10,265 nucleotides of DNA, from assembly GCA_018826645.1 (NCBI GenBank), contig JAHJZF010000046.1:1-10265 (forward strand), read 5' to 3'. Below, one piece after another: positions 1 through 6,501 of this stretch. The notes under the pieces were generated by a model. That model was not told the DNA's origin and did not search any database. It saw nothing but the letters and a program-made list of their open reading frames with translations. Origin of the DNA: Patescibacteria group bacterium (GTDB lineage Bacteria; Patescibacteriota; Minisyncoccia; UBA6257; Colwellbacteraceae). Each line of letters opens with the position of its first letter. The stretch's first letter is position 1. The translations under genes were made by a program, and so were the position numbers.

Positions 1-1126
1 CGCTTCCAGTGGAGCCCGCTATGAGCATGTGAGGCATTTTGGCGATGCTAGCGAAGATTGGGTCGCCTGAGACATCTCTGCCAAGAGGAAAGGCCAAACT
101 ACTCGATTTCTTAAATTCTGGATAGGCGAGTAGTGAGCCCAGCCTAACAATGCTAGGAATCTTATTAGGAACTTCTATGCCAACTAGTGATTTGCCCGGT
201 ATAGGGGCCTCAATTCTTATAGGGTGGGCAGCCAGGGCAAGACTTAAGTCTTGGTTAAGAGCCTCGATACGAGAAAGCTTAACGCCCTCCGCTGGCTTTA
301 GAGTATAGCGAGTTACTTTTGGACCAATCGTAATTTCTCCCATATCGACGGGGATGCCGAAGCTTTCAAGAGTTCTTTTAATAGTGTTTGCATTCGCCTT
401 AAGGTCTCCAACGGTTGGTTTCTCAAAACTAGTTTTTAAAAGTTTTAGGGGTGGGAATTTATAATCCTTAGTAGCCATTTGAATTCCTTTTTCACTAAAG
501 AGTCCAAATCCTTCGTGTTTCTCCTTACCTTTGTCTTCTCCCCTTTGCTCTTCGCGAGAGCCTTCGTCTTCTTGGGGGTGCTCATCAATTGAGTTGGGCA
601 TTACTATCTTGGGCTCTTCTATCTCTTCATCTTCCCTTTTATCTTTTCGTGATCTTAATTTGAGAGGAGCATTTAAGACTGCCAAGAGAGATCCTACAAG
701 AACGGTTAAATTGATTACTATAGAAGCGCCCCTACCGAATAGGTTCTCTAGAGCTCCTAAGGCGCTGCCCACCAGACCACCTGTGTTTTCGGCTAATAAA
801 TCTAGGACTCCAAGACCAGATGCAATAAAGAAAAGCGCACCAATAATAGTGGGCGTAGCTAGAAAATTCTTGTTCTTAGCAACCGCATTAATACTTACCA
901 GAATAAGAGCAGTCGGCACGAGGAAATAGCCCCAACCCAAAAGTTTGCCTAAGCCGTTGTATATAAACTCTCCAACAGGGCCGGCCCAACCGAAACCGGA
1001 AAGAATCAAAATCAGCGCAATTCCGACAAAGGCTACGGCCAATATGCTTGCCTTGGTGTCTGGGTGGAGCCCACGCTTTTCTTCTTCTTTATGAATTATC
1101 TTTTTCTTACGTCTTTTCTTAGCCAT
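1..1126 (-). CDS. ftsK: DNA translocase FtsK/SpoIIIE, N-terminal part (cut by window edge)
   Basis: This is the first 375 residues of a septal DNA translocase that pumps chromosomal DNA during division. The order is a basic start (MAKKRRKKK), about four membrane spans (roughly residues 26-46, 57-80, 91-113 and 133-152), a short charged linker rich in Glu/Asp/Lys (about 155-212), then the alpha/beta part of the motor (from about 223). The motor includes PVDMGEITIGPKVTRYTL and continues to PHMLIAGSTGS. That last stretch is the start of the Walker A loop, where the window ends, so the rest of the ATPase and the gamma domain are not visible. The linker is far shorter than in E. coli FtsK and closer to SpoIIIE-type proteins. 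The ATG at 1126 directly follows an in-frame TAA, which fixes the start. No clear Shine-Dalgarno is visible. The plus-strand frame at 531-929 is its shadow. Confidence 0.95.
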   Translation of the reverse strand, partial: MAKKRRKKKIIHKEEEKRGLHPDTKASILAVAFVGIALILILSGFGWAGPVGEFIYNGLGKLLGWGYFLVPTALILVSINAVAKNKNFLATPTIIGALFFIASGLGVLDLLAENTGGLVGSALGALENLFGRGASIVINLTVLVGSLLAVLNAPLKLRSRKDKREDEEIEEPKIVMPNSIDEHPQEDEGSREEQRGEDKGKEKHEGFGLFSEKGIQMATKDYKFPPLKLLKTSFEKPTVGDLKANANTIKRTLESFGIPVDMGEITIGPKVTRYTLKPAEGVKLSRIEALNQDLSLALAAHPIRIEAPIPGKSLVGIEVPNKIPSIVRLGSLLAYPEFKKSSSLAFPLGRDVSGDPIFASIAKMPHMLIAGSTGS

Positions 1127-1137
1127 TTACATCACTT

Positions 1138-1146
1138 AGTTTAGCA
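1138..1146 (-). promoter_or_regulatory. Putative extended -10 promoter of ftsK
   Basis: Read on the minus strand, this is TGC followed by TAAACT, an extended -10-like element ending 11 bases before the ftsK ATG, so the leader would be only about 5 bases. No good -35 is seen. It mirrors the element at 1178-1186 for the divergent gene. Confidence 0.45.
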
Positions 1147-1184
1147 CTAAGGATAGTCCTACGAAAGACTAAGTTTGTGCTAAA
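1140..1184. repeat. Inverted repeat TTTAGCAC / GTGCTAAA spanning the divergent promoters
   Basis: TTTAGCAC at 1140-1147 is the exact reverse complement of GTGCTAAA at 1177-1184, with 29 bases between them. Each arm contains the -10-like element of one of the two diverging genes. A smaller repeat, CTTAG (1135-1139) and CTAAG (1147-1151), overlaps the left arm. The symmetry can be explained simply by two copies of one extended -10 pattern facing apart, though a shared regulator site is possible. Confidence 0.6.
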
Positions 1185-1186
1185 AT
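1178..1186 (+). promoter_or_regulatory. Putative extended -10 promoter of the split mutase
   Basis: TGC followed by TAAAAT forms an extended -10-like element. Normal spacing puts transcription start at about 1193, only two bases before the ATG at 1195, so the mRNA would be nearly leaderless. The sequence at the -35 position (around 1158) does not match consensus. The element also argues against using the GTG at 1177 as the start. Confidence 0.5.
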
Positions 1187-1194
1187 GCGTGTGT

Positions 1195-1611
1195 ATGAAA
1201 GTAGACATATCTTCTAAAAAAGAATCTTTTAAAGAGTATGATATTCGCGGGATTTACCCAGTTGGAATAGACGAAGAGCTAATTAGAGAGGTTGTTCGTG
1301 CGCTTGTCGAGAAAGTCTTTATAAAGGGCAAGGTGGTCGTGGGTCACGATGCTCGAAACAGTTCACCGAGTCTTTACGAAGCAGCCATTAATGAGTTTGA
1401 ACGACACGAAGGCTTCGATGTAATTAAAGTCGGGATGATGACGACTCCTATGCTAGCCTTTCTGATTAAAGACACCGAAGCGGTGGGAGGTATCTGCATT
1501 ACGGCTTCGCACAATCCAAAAGAATATAACGGCATTAAGACCGCCAAAAGAGAGGAGGGTATAGGCATAAAGGTGGTTGGGGGCAAAGAAATATATTCAT
1601 TAATACAATGA
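1195..1611 (+). CDS. Phosphomannomutase/phosphoglucomutase, domain 1 (N-terminal part of split enzyme)
   Basis: This 138-residue frame is domain 1 of the alpha-D-phosphohexomutase family, which moves phosphate between C6 and C1 of hexose phosphates for sugar-nucleotide synthesis. It shows the N-terminal FKEYDIRGI motif (Arg18, phosphate contact) and VVVGHDAR. The catalytic loop TASHNP is at 103-108, and Ser105 would be the phosphoserine. NGIK (Lys115) follows. It ends at a TGA after GGKEIYSLIQ, just where domain 1 passes into domain 2, and overlaps the next frame by four bases (ATGA). A whole enzyme is about 450 residues, so this piece alone cannot be complete. I chose ATG 1195 over GTG 1177 because the family starts close to the EYDIRG motif and the GTG lies inside the likely -10 element. 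Substrate choice (mannose or glucose) cannot be read from the sequence. Confidence 0.85.
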   Translation: MKVDISSKKESFKEYDIRGIYPVGIDEELIREVVRALVEKVFIKGKVVVGHDARNSSPSLYEAAINEFERHEGFDVIKVGMMTTPMLAFLIKDTEAVGGICITASHNPKEYNGIKTAKREEGIGIKVVGGKEIYSLIQ

Positions 1612-2510
1612 ATTACGCAAAAAAATACGCCGATTTTTTAAAAAACTTCTTTGCCCCCGAAGAGTCTATTAGAATGGTTGTGGATTGTTCAAACGGAGCA
1701 GTCGGCCCCGTGTTTAAAGAGCTTTCCGACGTTGAAGGAGTGGAATTTATTCTTATTAACGATATACCAGATGGAGACTTTCCTGCTCATGGACCAGACC
1801 CCCTCGCTGAAGGGGCAACCGATCAATTAGCAGAAGCGATAATAGAACACAAGGCAGATTTCGGAGTTGTATTCGATAGCGATGGCGATAGGGCTATTTT
1901 TCTAGATGAACTCGGTAGGGCCATTAATTCATACAGCGTCTTCCTATGTATAAAAGATTTCTTTAAACCTCCGTATGTCGTTAATGTTAACGCTTTAGCA
2001 GATTTTACTATGCCGGAAGCCAAGGTTATAGAAGAAAAGGTTGGGCGGTTCAACATAATCAACACAATGCGAGAAAAAAGCGCCGAACTTGGCGTTGAGC
2101 ACTCTGGTCATTATTATTTTAAAGAATTCTCCTATTCCGATTCAGGTATTCTGGGTGTTGTCTTTATGGTGAATTACGTCGCCCAGATTAAGAAACAGGG
2201 CATTGCTGTGAGTAAAATAATGGGAGACCTAATTAAATTAGAATGGCCATTAGAGACGAATTACAAAGTGAACGATGGAGAAGGCGTCATTATGAGAGTT
2301 AAAGAACATTATAAAAACGACCCTGCTTATAAAATTAGAGAATTAGATGGGGTTAGTGTCTTTGGACCAGATTTTGCTTTTAATGTGAGGGCATCTAATA
2401 CAGAGCCCCTATTACGTCTAAATATTGCCGCCAAGAACAAGAAAACCTTTGAAGATAAGCTGACGGAAGTTAAGAAGGTAATGGGGGTGGATGAAGCGAG
2501 TGCATCTTGA
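1608..2510 (+). CDS. Phosphomannomutase/phosphoglucomutase, domains 2-4 (C-terminal part of split enzyme)
   Basis: This 300-residue frame continues the preceding one in the -1 frame. Visible motifs are VVDCSNG (24-30), the metal-binding loop DSDGDR (90-95, usually DGDGDR), the sugar-specificity loop EHSGHYYF (164-171) and the phosphate-binding loop RASNTEPLLR (261-270). In place of the usual R/K-TGHSFIK segment it has VGRFNIIN, so the conserved His is Arg146. The Lys found earlier in domain 3 of AlgC-type enzymes aligns to an Asn in NVNALA. The interdomain linker looks roughly 10-20 residues shorter than in AlgC, judged from a remembered alignment. The ATGA overlap would allow termination-reinitiation, and no Shine-Dalgarno is seen. 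It could be a true two-subunit enzyme, a frameshifted gene or a sequence error. Retention of the main active-site loops argues against an old pseudogene. Confidence 0.82.
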   Translation: MNYAKKYADFLKNFFAPEESIRMVVDCSNGAVGPVFKELSDVEGVEFILINDIPDGDFPAHGPDPLAEGATDQLAEAIIEHKADFGVVFDSDGDRAIFLDELGRAINSYSVFLCIKDFFKPPYVVNVNALADFTMPEAKVIEEKVGRFNIINTMREKSAELGVEHSGHYYFKEFSYSDSGILGVVFMVNYVAQIKKQGIAVSKIMGDLIKLEWPLETNYKVNDGEGVIMRVKEHYKNDPAYKIRELDGVSVFGPDFAFNVRASNTEPLLRLNIAAKNKKTFEDKLTEVKKVMGVDEASAS

Positions 2511-2534
2511 TACTTTCTTCTCTTTTTATTAACT

Positions 2535-2540
2535 TATAAT
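2535..2540 (+). promoter_or_regulatory. Putative -10 (TATAAT) of clpB
   Basis: A perfect TATAAT ends five bases before the clpB ATG, placing transcription start at or next to the A of the ATG, so the message would be leaderless. TTGATA at 2507-2512 resembles a -35 but lies 22 bases away, longer than usual. No Shine-Dalgarno precedes the start. No CIRCE-like heat-shock repeat is visible here. Confidence 0.6.
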
Positions 2541-2545
2541 CACAA

Positions 2546-5179
2546 ATGAATTCTTTTAATCGTTTCACAATCAGGGCTCAAGAGGCCCTTCAAAGGGCCC
2601 AAGACTTAGCTACGGTTCAAAACCATGGCGAATTCAGAGCGCTTCATCTTTTATCGGCCTTAATTAACGATCAGGACTCTTTGGTAGGCCCAATTTTAAC
2701 AGAGGCAGATATTGATGCAGACAAGATTATCACTGATATCGAACTAGAATTAGGAAAACTACCTAAGATATTCTCAACGGCTTCAGTGGGTCAGATATAT
2801 CTATCTCGAGAAATACTCAAAGTTATAGACAGAGCCGCCAAGAGCGCTATGGCCAATAAAGATGAGTTCATCTCGTGCGAGCATTTACTCTTAGGAATCT
2901 TAGAAGTTGATTCAGTTGCGAAGGACTTCCTTGAAAGAGAGGGTCTTAAAAAGGAAGAAGTCTTTGGAATTATGGCCAAACTTCGGGGAAGCGCGAAGGT
3001 TACAAGTGAAAGTCCAGAAGCGACATTCCAAGTTTTAGAAAAATACGCGATAGACCTAACTGCTCAAGCAGCCGATGGTAAACTCGACCCAGTCGTCGGC
3101 AGAGAAGAAGAGTTGAGGCGCGTTATTCAAATTCTTTCTCGGCGAACTAAGAATAATCCTGTCTTGATTGGTGAGCCGGGCGTGGGGAAGACCGCCATCA
3201 TTGAAGGGTTGGCCCAGAACATCGTCTCAGGAGACGTCCCAGAGACCCTCAAAGGGAAAAGGATTGTATCCCTAGACATAGGTTCATTAATCGCTGGGAC
3301 TAAGTTTAGGGGTGAATTTGAAGACAGGCTCAAGGCTTTTATTAAAGAGGTTCAGAATGCTAAGGGAGAGATTATTCTTTTTATAGATGAGATTCATATG
3401 ATAGTCGGCGCCGGCGCAGCCGAAGGAGCAGTAGATGCTTCAAATTTACTAAAACCGGCTCTTGCTCGAGGAGACCTTCATGCTATTGGAGCTACGACTA
3501 CTAAGGAATATCAACGTCATATAGAGAAAGATACTGCCCTTGAAAGACGTCTACAGCCAGTTTACGTAGAAGAACCGAGTGTAGAAGATAGCATAACCAT
3601 TTTAAGAGGGCTTAAGGAGAAGTACGAGCTTCATCACGGCCTACCTATCAGCGACGACGCCTTAGTGGCGGCAGTTAAATTGTCAGCTCGTTATATTAGC
3701 GAACGCTTCTTGCCCGACAAGGCGGTAGACGTTATTGATGAGGCAGCCTCTTCAAGGAAGCTTGATGCAGAAAGTGTTCCTGCCAGCATCGATAAAATTA
3801 GAAAGAAGATTACTTCTCTAGAAGTTGAAAGAGAGGCGTTGAGTCGAGAGAAAAATACTATTAAAAATACAAAACGATTAGAAGAAATTGAGAAAGAATT
3901 GAAAGTGCTTGGGGTAGAAGACGACGAACTCTCAACAAGCTGGGATGCCGAGAAACTAACATTTGAGAAATTGAGTGGTTTCCGAGAAAAAGTAGATGGG
4001 TTAAGGCGTGAGATGGAGGTCGCCGAAAGAGATGGAGACTTAACTAGGGTGGCAGAAATAACATACGGAGAATTGCCAAAGGCAGAGAAAGAGTATCAAT
4101 CCTTCGAGAAGAAATATTTTTCATCTGGCAAGAAGACCGACGAAAAAAAATTCTTAAAAGAAGGCGTGGATCGTGAAGATGTAGCAGAAATTATATCGCA
4201 TTGGACGGGGGTTCCTCTAAGAAATATTTTAGAGTCCGAAGCGGATAAACTGGGACGAATAGAAGACGTCCTAAAAGAAAGAGTTGTTGGACAAGAAGAC
4301 GCTATTGAAGCTGTGTCTCACGCCCTAAGAAGAGCAAGGGCAGGGCTTGCGCCCCTTGATAGGCCGATGGGGTCGTTTATGTTCCTCGGTCCAACTGGAG
4401 TAGGAAAAACCGAACTTGCTAAGACCTTGGCTGATTTTATGTTTAACGACGATAAGGCTTTGGTTCGGATAGATATGTCTGAATATATGGAACGTCACGA
4501 TACGGCAAAATTAATTGGCTCTCCTCCAGGATATGTTGGATTTGAAGAAGGTGGTCAATTAACAGAGATAGTGAGGCATAGGCCATATAGCCTGATTCTT
4601 TTTGATGAGATAGAAAAGGCGCACCCAGAGGTCTTTAATATCCTTCTACAGGTTCTTGATGCGGGGAGAATGAAAGACGGCAAGGGCAGGAGCGTAAACT
4701 TCCAAAACACAATTATCATTATGACCTCGAACGTCGGTAGTCATATTTCAAGAGAGATGTCCCGCGTAGGGTTTGCGACTAGGGGCCTAGAGATTAAGAA
4801 AAAGGAAGAGGAATATAGGGATTCGATTAAAAAAGCACTTAAGGACAAGTTTAAGCCAGAGTTTCTTAATCGTATAGACGAGGTGGTTATATTCAATTCT
4901 CTTAACAAGAAGTCCATATCCGAAATAGTAGATATCCAAATAGGAGAATTAATAGAGAGGCTTAAAGAGAGGGGAATTAAGTTGACCGTGGACGCGGCTG
5001 CTAAAAAGTATATTGTTGACCACGGTTTTGACCCCGATTATGGCGCTCGTCCCGTAAAAAGAACGATTCAAAAGATGATATTAGATAAATTAGCGGATAA
5101 AATAATAGGGGGTGGTATAAAAGATGGCGGAAAAGTTAAAGTTAGCTTTAAAGAATCCAACATTACCGTTAGCTCTTAA
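2546..5179 (+). CDS. clpB: ClpB-type Hsp100 AAA+ disaggregase with a ClpC-like VGF loop
   Basis: This is an 877-residue cytosolic AAA+ unfoldase that threads aggregated proteins through a hexameric pore, normally with DnaK. Domain order: Clp_N repeats (about 1-145), D1 ATPase with Walker A GEPGVGKT (209-216), pore loop TKFRGEFE (Phe254 where Tyr is usual), Walker B IILFIDEIH (276-284) and arginine finger region LERRLQ. Then come a ClpB-type coiled-coil M domain (about 402-535, including AERDGDL and YGELPKAEKE), D2 with Walker A GPTGVGKT (615-622), pore motif GYVG (662-665), Walker B LILFDEIE and sensor 2 GARPVKR (833-839). Length and M domain fit ClpB (E. coli about 857) rather than ClpC. Residues 741-743 (VGF), after MTSNVGSHISREMSR, sit where ClpC carries its ClpP-docking loop, which canonical ClpB lacks. 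The last 56 bases overlap the next gene. Confidence 0.95.
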   Translation: MNSFNRFTIRAQEALQRAQDLATVQNHGEFRALHLLSALINDQDSLVGPILTEADIDADKIITDIELELGKLPKIFSTASVGQIYLSREILKVIDRAAKSAMANKDEFISCEHLLLGILEVDSVAKDFLEREGLKKEEVFGIMAKLRGSAKVTSESPEATFQVLEKYAIDLTAQAADGKLDPVVGREEELRRVIQILSRRTKNNPVLIGEPGVGKTAIIEGLAQNIVSGDVPETLKGKRIVSLDIGSLIAGTKFRGEFEDRLKAFIKEVQNAKGEIILFIDEIHMIVGAGAAEGAVDASNLLKPALARGDLHAIGATTTKEYQRHIEKDTALERRLQPVYVEEPSVEDSITILRGLKEKYELHHGLPISDDALVAAVKLSARYISERFLPDKAVDVIDEAASSRKLDAESVPASIDKIRKKITSLEVEREALSREKNTIKNTKRLEEIEKELKVLGVEDDELSTSWDAEKLTFEKLSGFREKVDGLRREMEVAERDGDLTRVAEITYGELPKAEKEYQSFEKKYFSSGKKTDEKKFLKEGVDREDVAEIISHWTGVPLRNILESEADKLGRIEDVLKERVVGQEDAIEAVSHALRRARAGLAPLDRPMGSFMFLGPTGVGKTELAKTLADFMFNDDKALVRIDMSEYMERHDTAKLIGSPPGYVGFEEGGQLTEIVRHRPYSLILFDEIEKAHPEVFNILLQVLDAGRMKDGKGRSVNFQNTIIIMTSNVGSHISREMSRVGFATRGLEIKKKEEEYRDSIKKALKDKFKPEFLNRIDEVVIFNSLNKKSISEIVDIQIGELIERLKERGIKLTVDAAAKKYIVDHGFDPDYGARPVKRTIQKMILDKLADKIIGGGIKDGGKVKVSFKESNITVSS
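5107..5115 (+). promoter_or_regulatory. Possible ribosome binding site deciding the start of the 5124 gene
   Basis: The G-rich AGGGGGTGG lies eight bases before ATG 5124, inside the clpB reading frame where it also encodes glycines. It is one of the few purine-rich sites in the window at correct spacing, and it supports the overlapping start. It is not an exact GGAGG match. Confidence 0.4.
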
Positions 5180-5843
5180 GGCTAGTTTTCTAGTCTTAGC
5201 TGTCTTTTGGTTGAGGCAGGGAGATGTCGGCATCTTCAAGGCGTTTCTATTTTTAGTTGTTTTCTTTGTTTTATATTTAAAGCCCAAAACAAATTCTGGA
5301 AAATATTTTGTATCTTCTATTGTTTGGTTAATGCTCGTTTTCTTTGCCCCGAACATTAGTGGTTTGATGGGGTTTTACGTGAATCTTATTTTAGGCATCC
5401 TCGCATTCATTATGTTGGGAGTGAAAAACCTTATTTTCCTAAAGAGGCAGAGCGCTTATTATATGCTCCACTTGGTTTTAGTAATTGGAGCGACCAGCAT
5501 GTTCTTTTTGGGATCGTTATCTCAGATACCGCTATTCATAATCCTCTTTTTCTTATTTAAAGAATTTTATAGCGTAATGGTAAAAGAAGATTTGGAATTA
5601 ATTAATTTGATTGCCGTGATGGAGAGCATGCTTTTGATCCAGGCGGCTTGGGTGAGCTCGTTCTTTCCGACAAGTTTTTTGGTAAGTGCATCTTTCTTAG
5701 TTTTGGCGACCTTTGTCTTCCACGACGTGATGGTTAATTATTTTAAAGAGACGCTTACCAAGCAATTAGTTCTGCGGGATCTCGGACTCTTCTTAGCCCT
5801 TTCGATATTAATTCTTTTGATGCCAGTCTGGGGATTTCAATAA
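5124..5843 (+). CDS. Uncharacterised polytopic membrane protein overlapping clpB
   Basis: This is a 239-residue, very hydrophobic protein that I do not recognise. It has about eight or nine hydrophobic segments, roughly at residues 15-30, 38-53, 62-76, 80-103, 111-130, 134-149, 157-177, 181-203 and 219-236, joined by short loops. The start MAEKLKLALKNP is Lys-rich and amphipathic, as expected for a cytoplasmic N-terminus. No catalytic motif stands out. The few charged residues within the hydrophobic part include KEDLE (154-158), Glu167 and HD at 200-201. The gene starts 56 bases before the clpB stop in a different frame, so translation is probably coupled. The next in-frame ATG would remove the first spans. 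A transporter, an enzyme or a structural role are all possible, and the sequence does not decide. Confidence 0.75.
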   Translation: MAEKLKLALKNPTLPLALKASFLVLAVFWLRQGDVGIFKAFLFLVVFFVLYLKPKTNSGKYFVSSIVWLMLVFFAPNISGLMGFYVNLILGILAFIMLGVKNLIFLKRQSAYYMLHLVLVIGATSMFFLGSLSQIPLFIILFFLFKEFYSVMVKEDLELINLIAVMESMLLIQAAWVSSFFPTSFLVSASFLVLATFVFHDVMVNYFKETLTKQLVLRDLGLFLALSILILLMPVWGFQ

Positions 5844-5893
5844 ATCTATCCGTCGACGCAGATTCACCAGGGGAAGTTGATTTAATAGGTTTT

Positions 5894-5902
5894 TGGTATA
5901 AT
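5894..5902 (+). promoter_or_regulatory. Putative extended -10 promoter (TGGTATAAT) of the 5909 gene
   Basis: TGG plus a perfect TATAAT makes an extended -10. Standard spacing puts +1 exactly on the A of ATG 5909, predicting a leaderless message. TTGATT at 5877-5882 could be a -35, but the spacer is only 14 bases. Confidence 0.65.
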
Positions 5903-5908
5903 GTAGAT

Positions 5909-6346
5909 ATGATTACTCATCCCCTAAGAGCGACTATCCTTTGGACCCTGGGCATCATTACATTAGCCGTAATGATTGTGGCAACTCCATTTATTGGGGC
6001 TTGGATAAATGGAATTCGCATGGAAGGCGTATTGAGGCAGGAGGCCTCGCAGTTGAATTTTCCTAGCTTGGTGGAATTGGTGAACTTTGAGTATCACCCT
6101 AATTATGGATTCATGTATCCACGATTAGATGTTAATTACCTTGCTTATGGATATGGAATAGATGAACAGCACGTTCTTGATATCGGGATAGCAGCCCTAG
6201 AGGCCAATGGATTCAGCCTTGATAAGCAATCGAATTATGAGGCAAGTGCTTCTTTAAGCAAGGGAGATATAAGGGTTGATGTGGGAGCAAGTAGGGACTT
6301 AGTTGACGCAACCGCTCCCATTGAACTACATATATATTTTCGTTAG
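5909..6346 (+). CDS. Small membrane-anchored protein of unknown function
   Basis: This is a 145-residue protein that I cannot place in a family. After the short basic start MITHPLRA comes one hydrophobic segment (about residues 9-31, ILWTLGIITLAVMIVATPFI) that would act as a signal anchor or uncleaved signal peptide. The remaining roughly 110 residues are soluble, mildly acidic and rich in Tyr/Asn (for example YHPNYGFMYPRLDVNYLAYG), with no Cys and no obvious catalytic set. It ends in an alternating pattern (APIELHIYFR) that looks like a beta strand. The soluble part would most likely lie outside the membrane. It has its own promoter-like element and no visible Shine-Dalgarno, and it is separated from the upstream membrane protein by 65 bases. 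Function is unknown. Confidence 0.7.
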   Translation: MITHPLRATILWTLGIITLAVMIVATPFIGAWINGIRMEGVLRQEASQLNFPSLVELVNFEYHPNYGFMYPRLDVNYLAYGYGIDEQHVLDIGIAALEANGFSLDKQSNYEASASLSKGDIRVDVGASRDLVDATAPIELHIYFR

Positions 6347-6431
6347 CGATTAGTCTAGGCTCTAAGCATATATTTTTGTAGCTTGAACTACTAAATAGGT
6401 TCTAACATCGTCCACTAGGGGGAGTTAATCT

Positions 6432-6461
6432 TTGACAGAGGACGCTGTCGAGGAGTAGTAT
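6432..6461 (+). promoter_or_regulatory. Possible promoter with perfect -35 upstream of rny
   Basis: TTGACA (6432-6437) is followed after 18 bases by TAGTAT (6456-6461). The better hexamer TATATT (6459-6464) would need a 21-base spacer. Transcription from here would give an rny leader of about 30-35 bases. The GACAG/CTGTC inverted repeat overlaps the -35 and spacer, so it could be an operator. Confidence 0.4.
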
Positions 6462-6486
6462 ATTTTTATAGTCATGAATAAATTCG

Positions 6487-6492
6487 TAAAAT
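6487..6492 (+). promoter_or_regulatory. Possible start-proximal -10 (TAAAAT) of rny
   Basis: TAAAAT ends nine bases before ATG 6502, predicting a leader of about three bases. There is no extended -10 and no convincing -35. It is weaker than the other start-proximal elements in the window and may be an alternative to the promoter around 6432-6461. Confidence 0.3.
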
Positions 6493-6501
6493 TCTACAAC
6501 A

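Larger units (their letters stand above)
6347..6501 (+). other. 155-base intergenic region upstream of rny
   Basis: No gene was found here. It holds two promoter-like elements, described separately, and two weak hairpins: GTAG (6378-6381) with CTAC (6388-6391), and GACAG (6434-6438) with CTGTC (6445-6449). Neither resembles a GC-rich terminator followed by a U tract, and I recognise no riboswitch or small RNA. A 45-codon frame opening at 6474 overlaps rny out of frame and is dismissed. Confidence 0.5.

Noticed and set aside
531..929. Plus-strand open frame of 132 codons
   Set aside because: It is antisense to ftsK, Ser/Arg/Pro-rich low-complexity in character, and has no start signal.
1177..1194. 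GTG at 1177 as the start of the mutase domain 1 gene
   Set aside because: It would add MLKCVC and lies within the likely -10 element; ATG 1195 fits the family N-terminus and a near-leaderless transcript.
1605..1612. Stop-codon recoding (TGA read as Gly) or a programmed -1 slip explaining the mutase split
   Set aside because: The downstream frame is -1, so reading through TGA would not restore it; no X XXY YYZ slippery heptamer is present, and TGA ends other genes normally.
5113..5121. TGGTATAAA as a promoter for the gene at 5124
   Set aside because: Normal spacing puts transcription start inside the coding sequence (about 5128), past the ATG, so it is probably a coincidental match.
6347..6431. 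A terminator or structured RNA after the 5909 gene
   Set aside because: Only a 4-bp stem (GTAG/CTAC) without a GC core or U tract is visible, and no known RNA motif was recognised.
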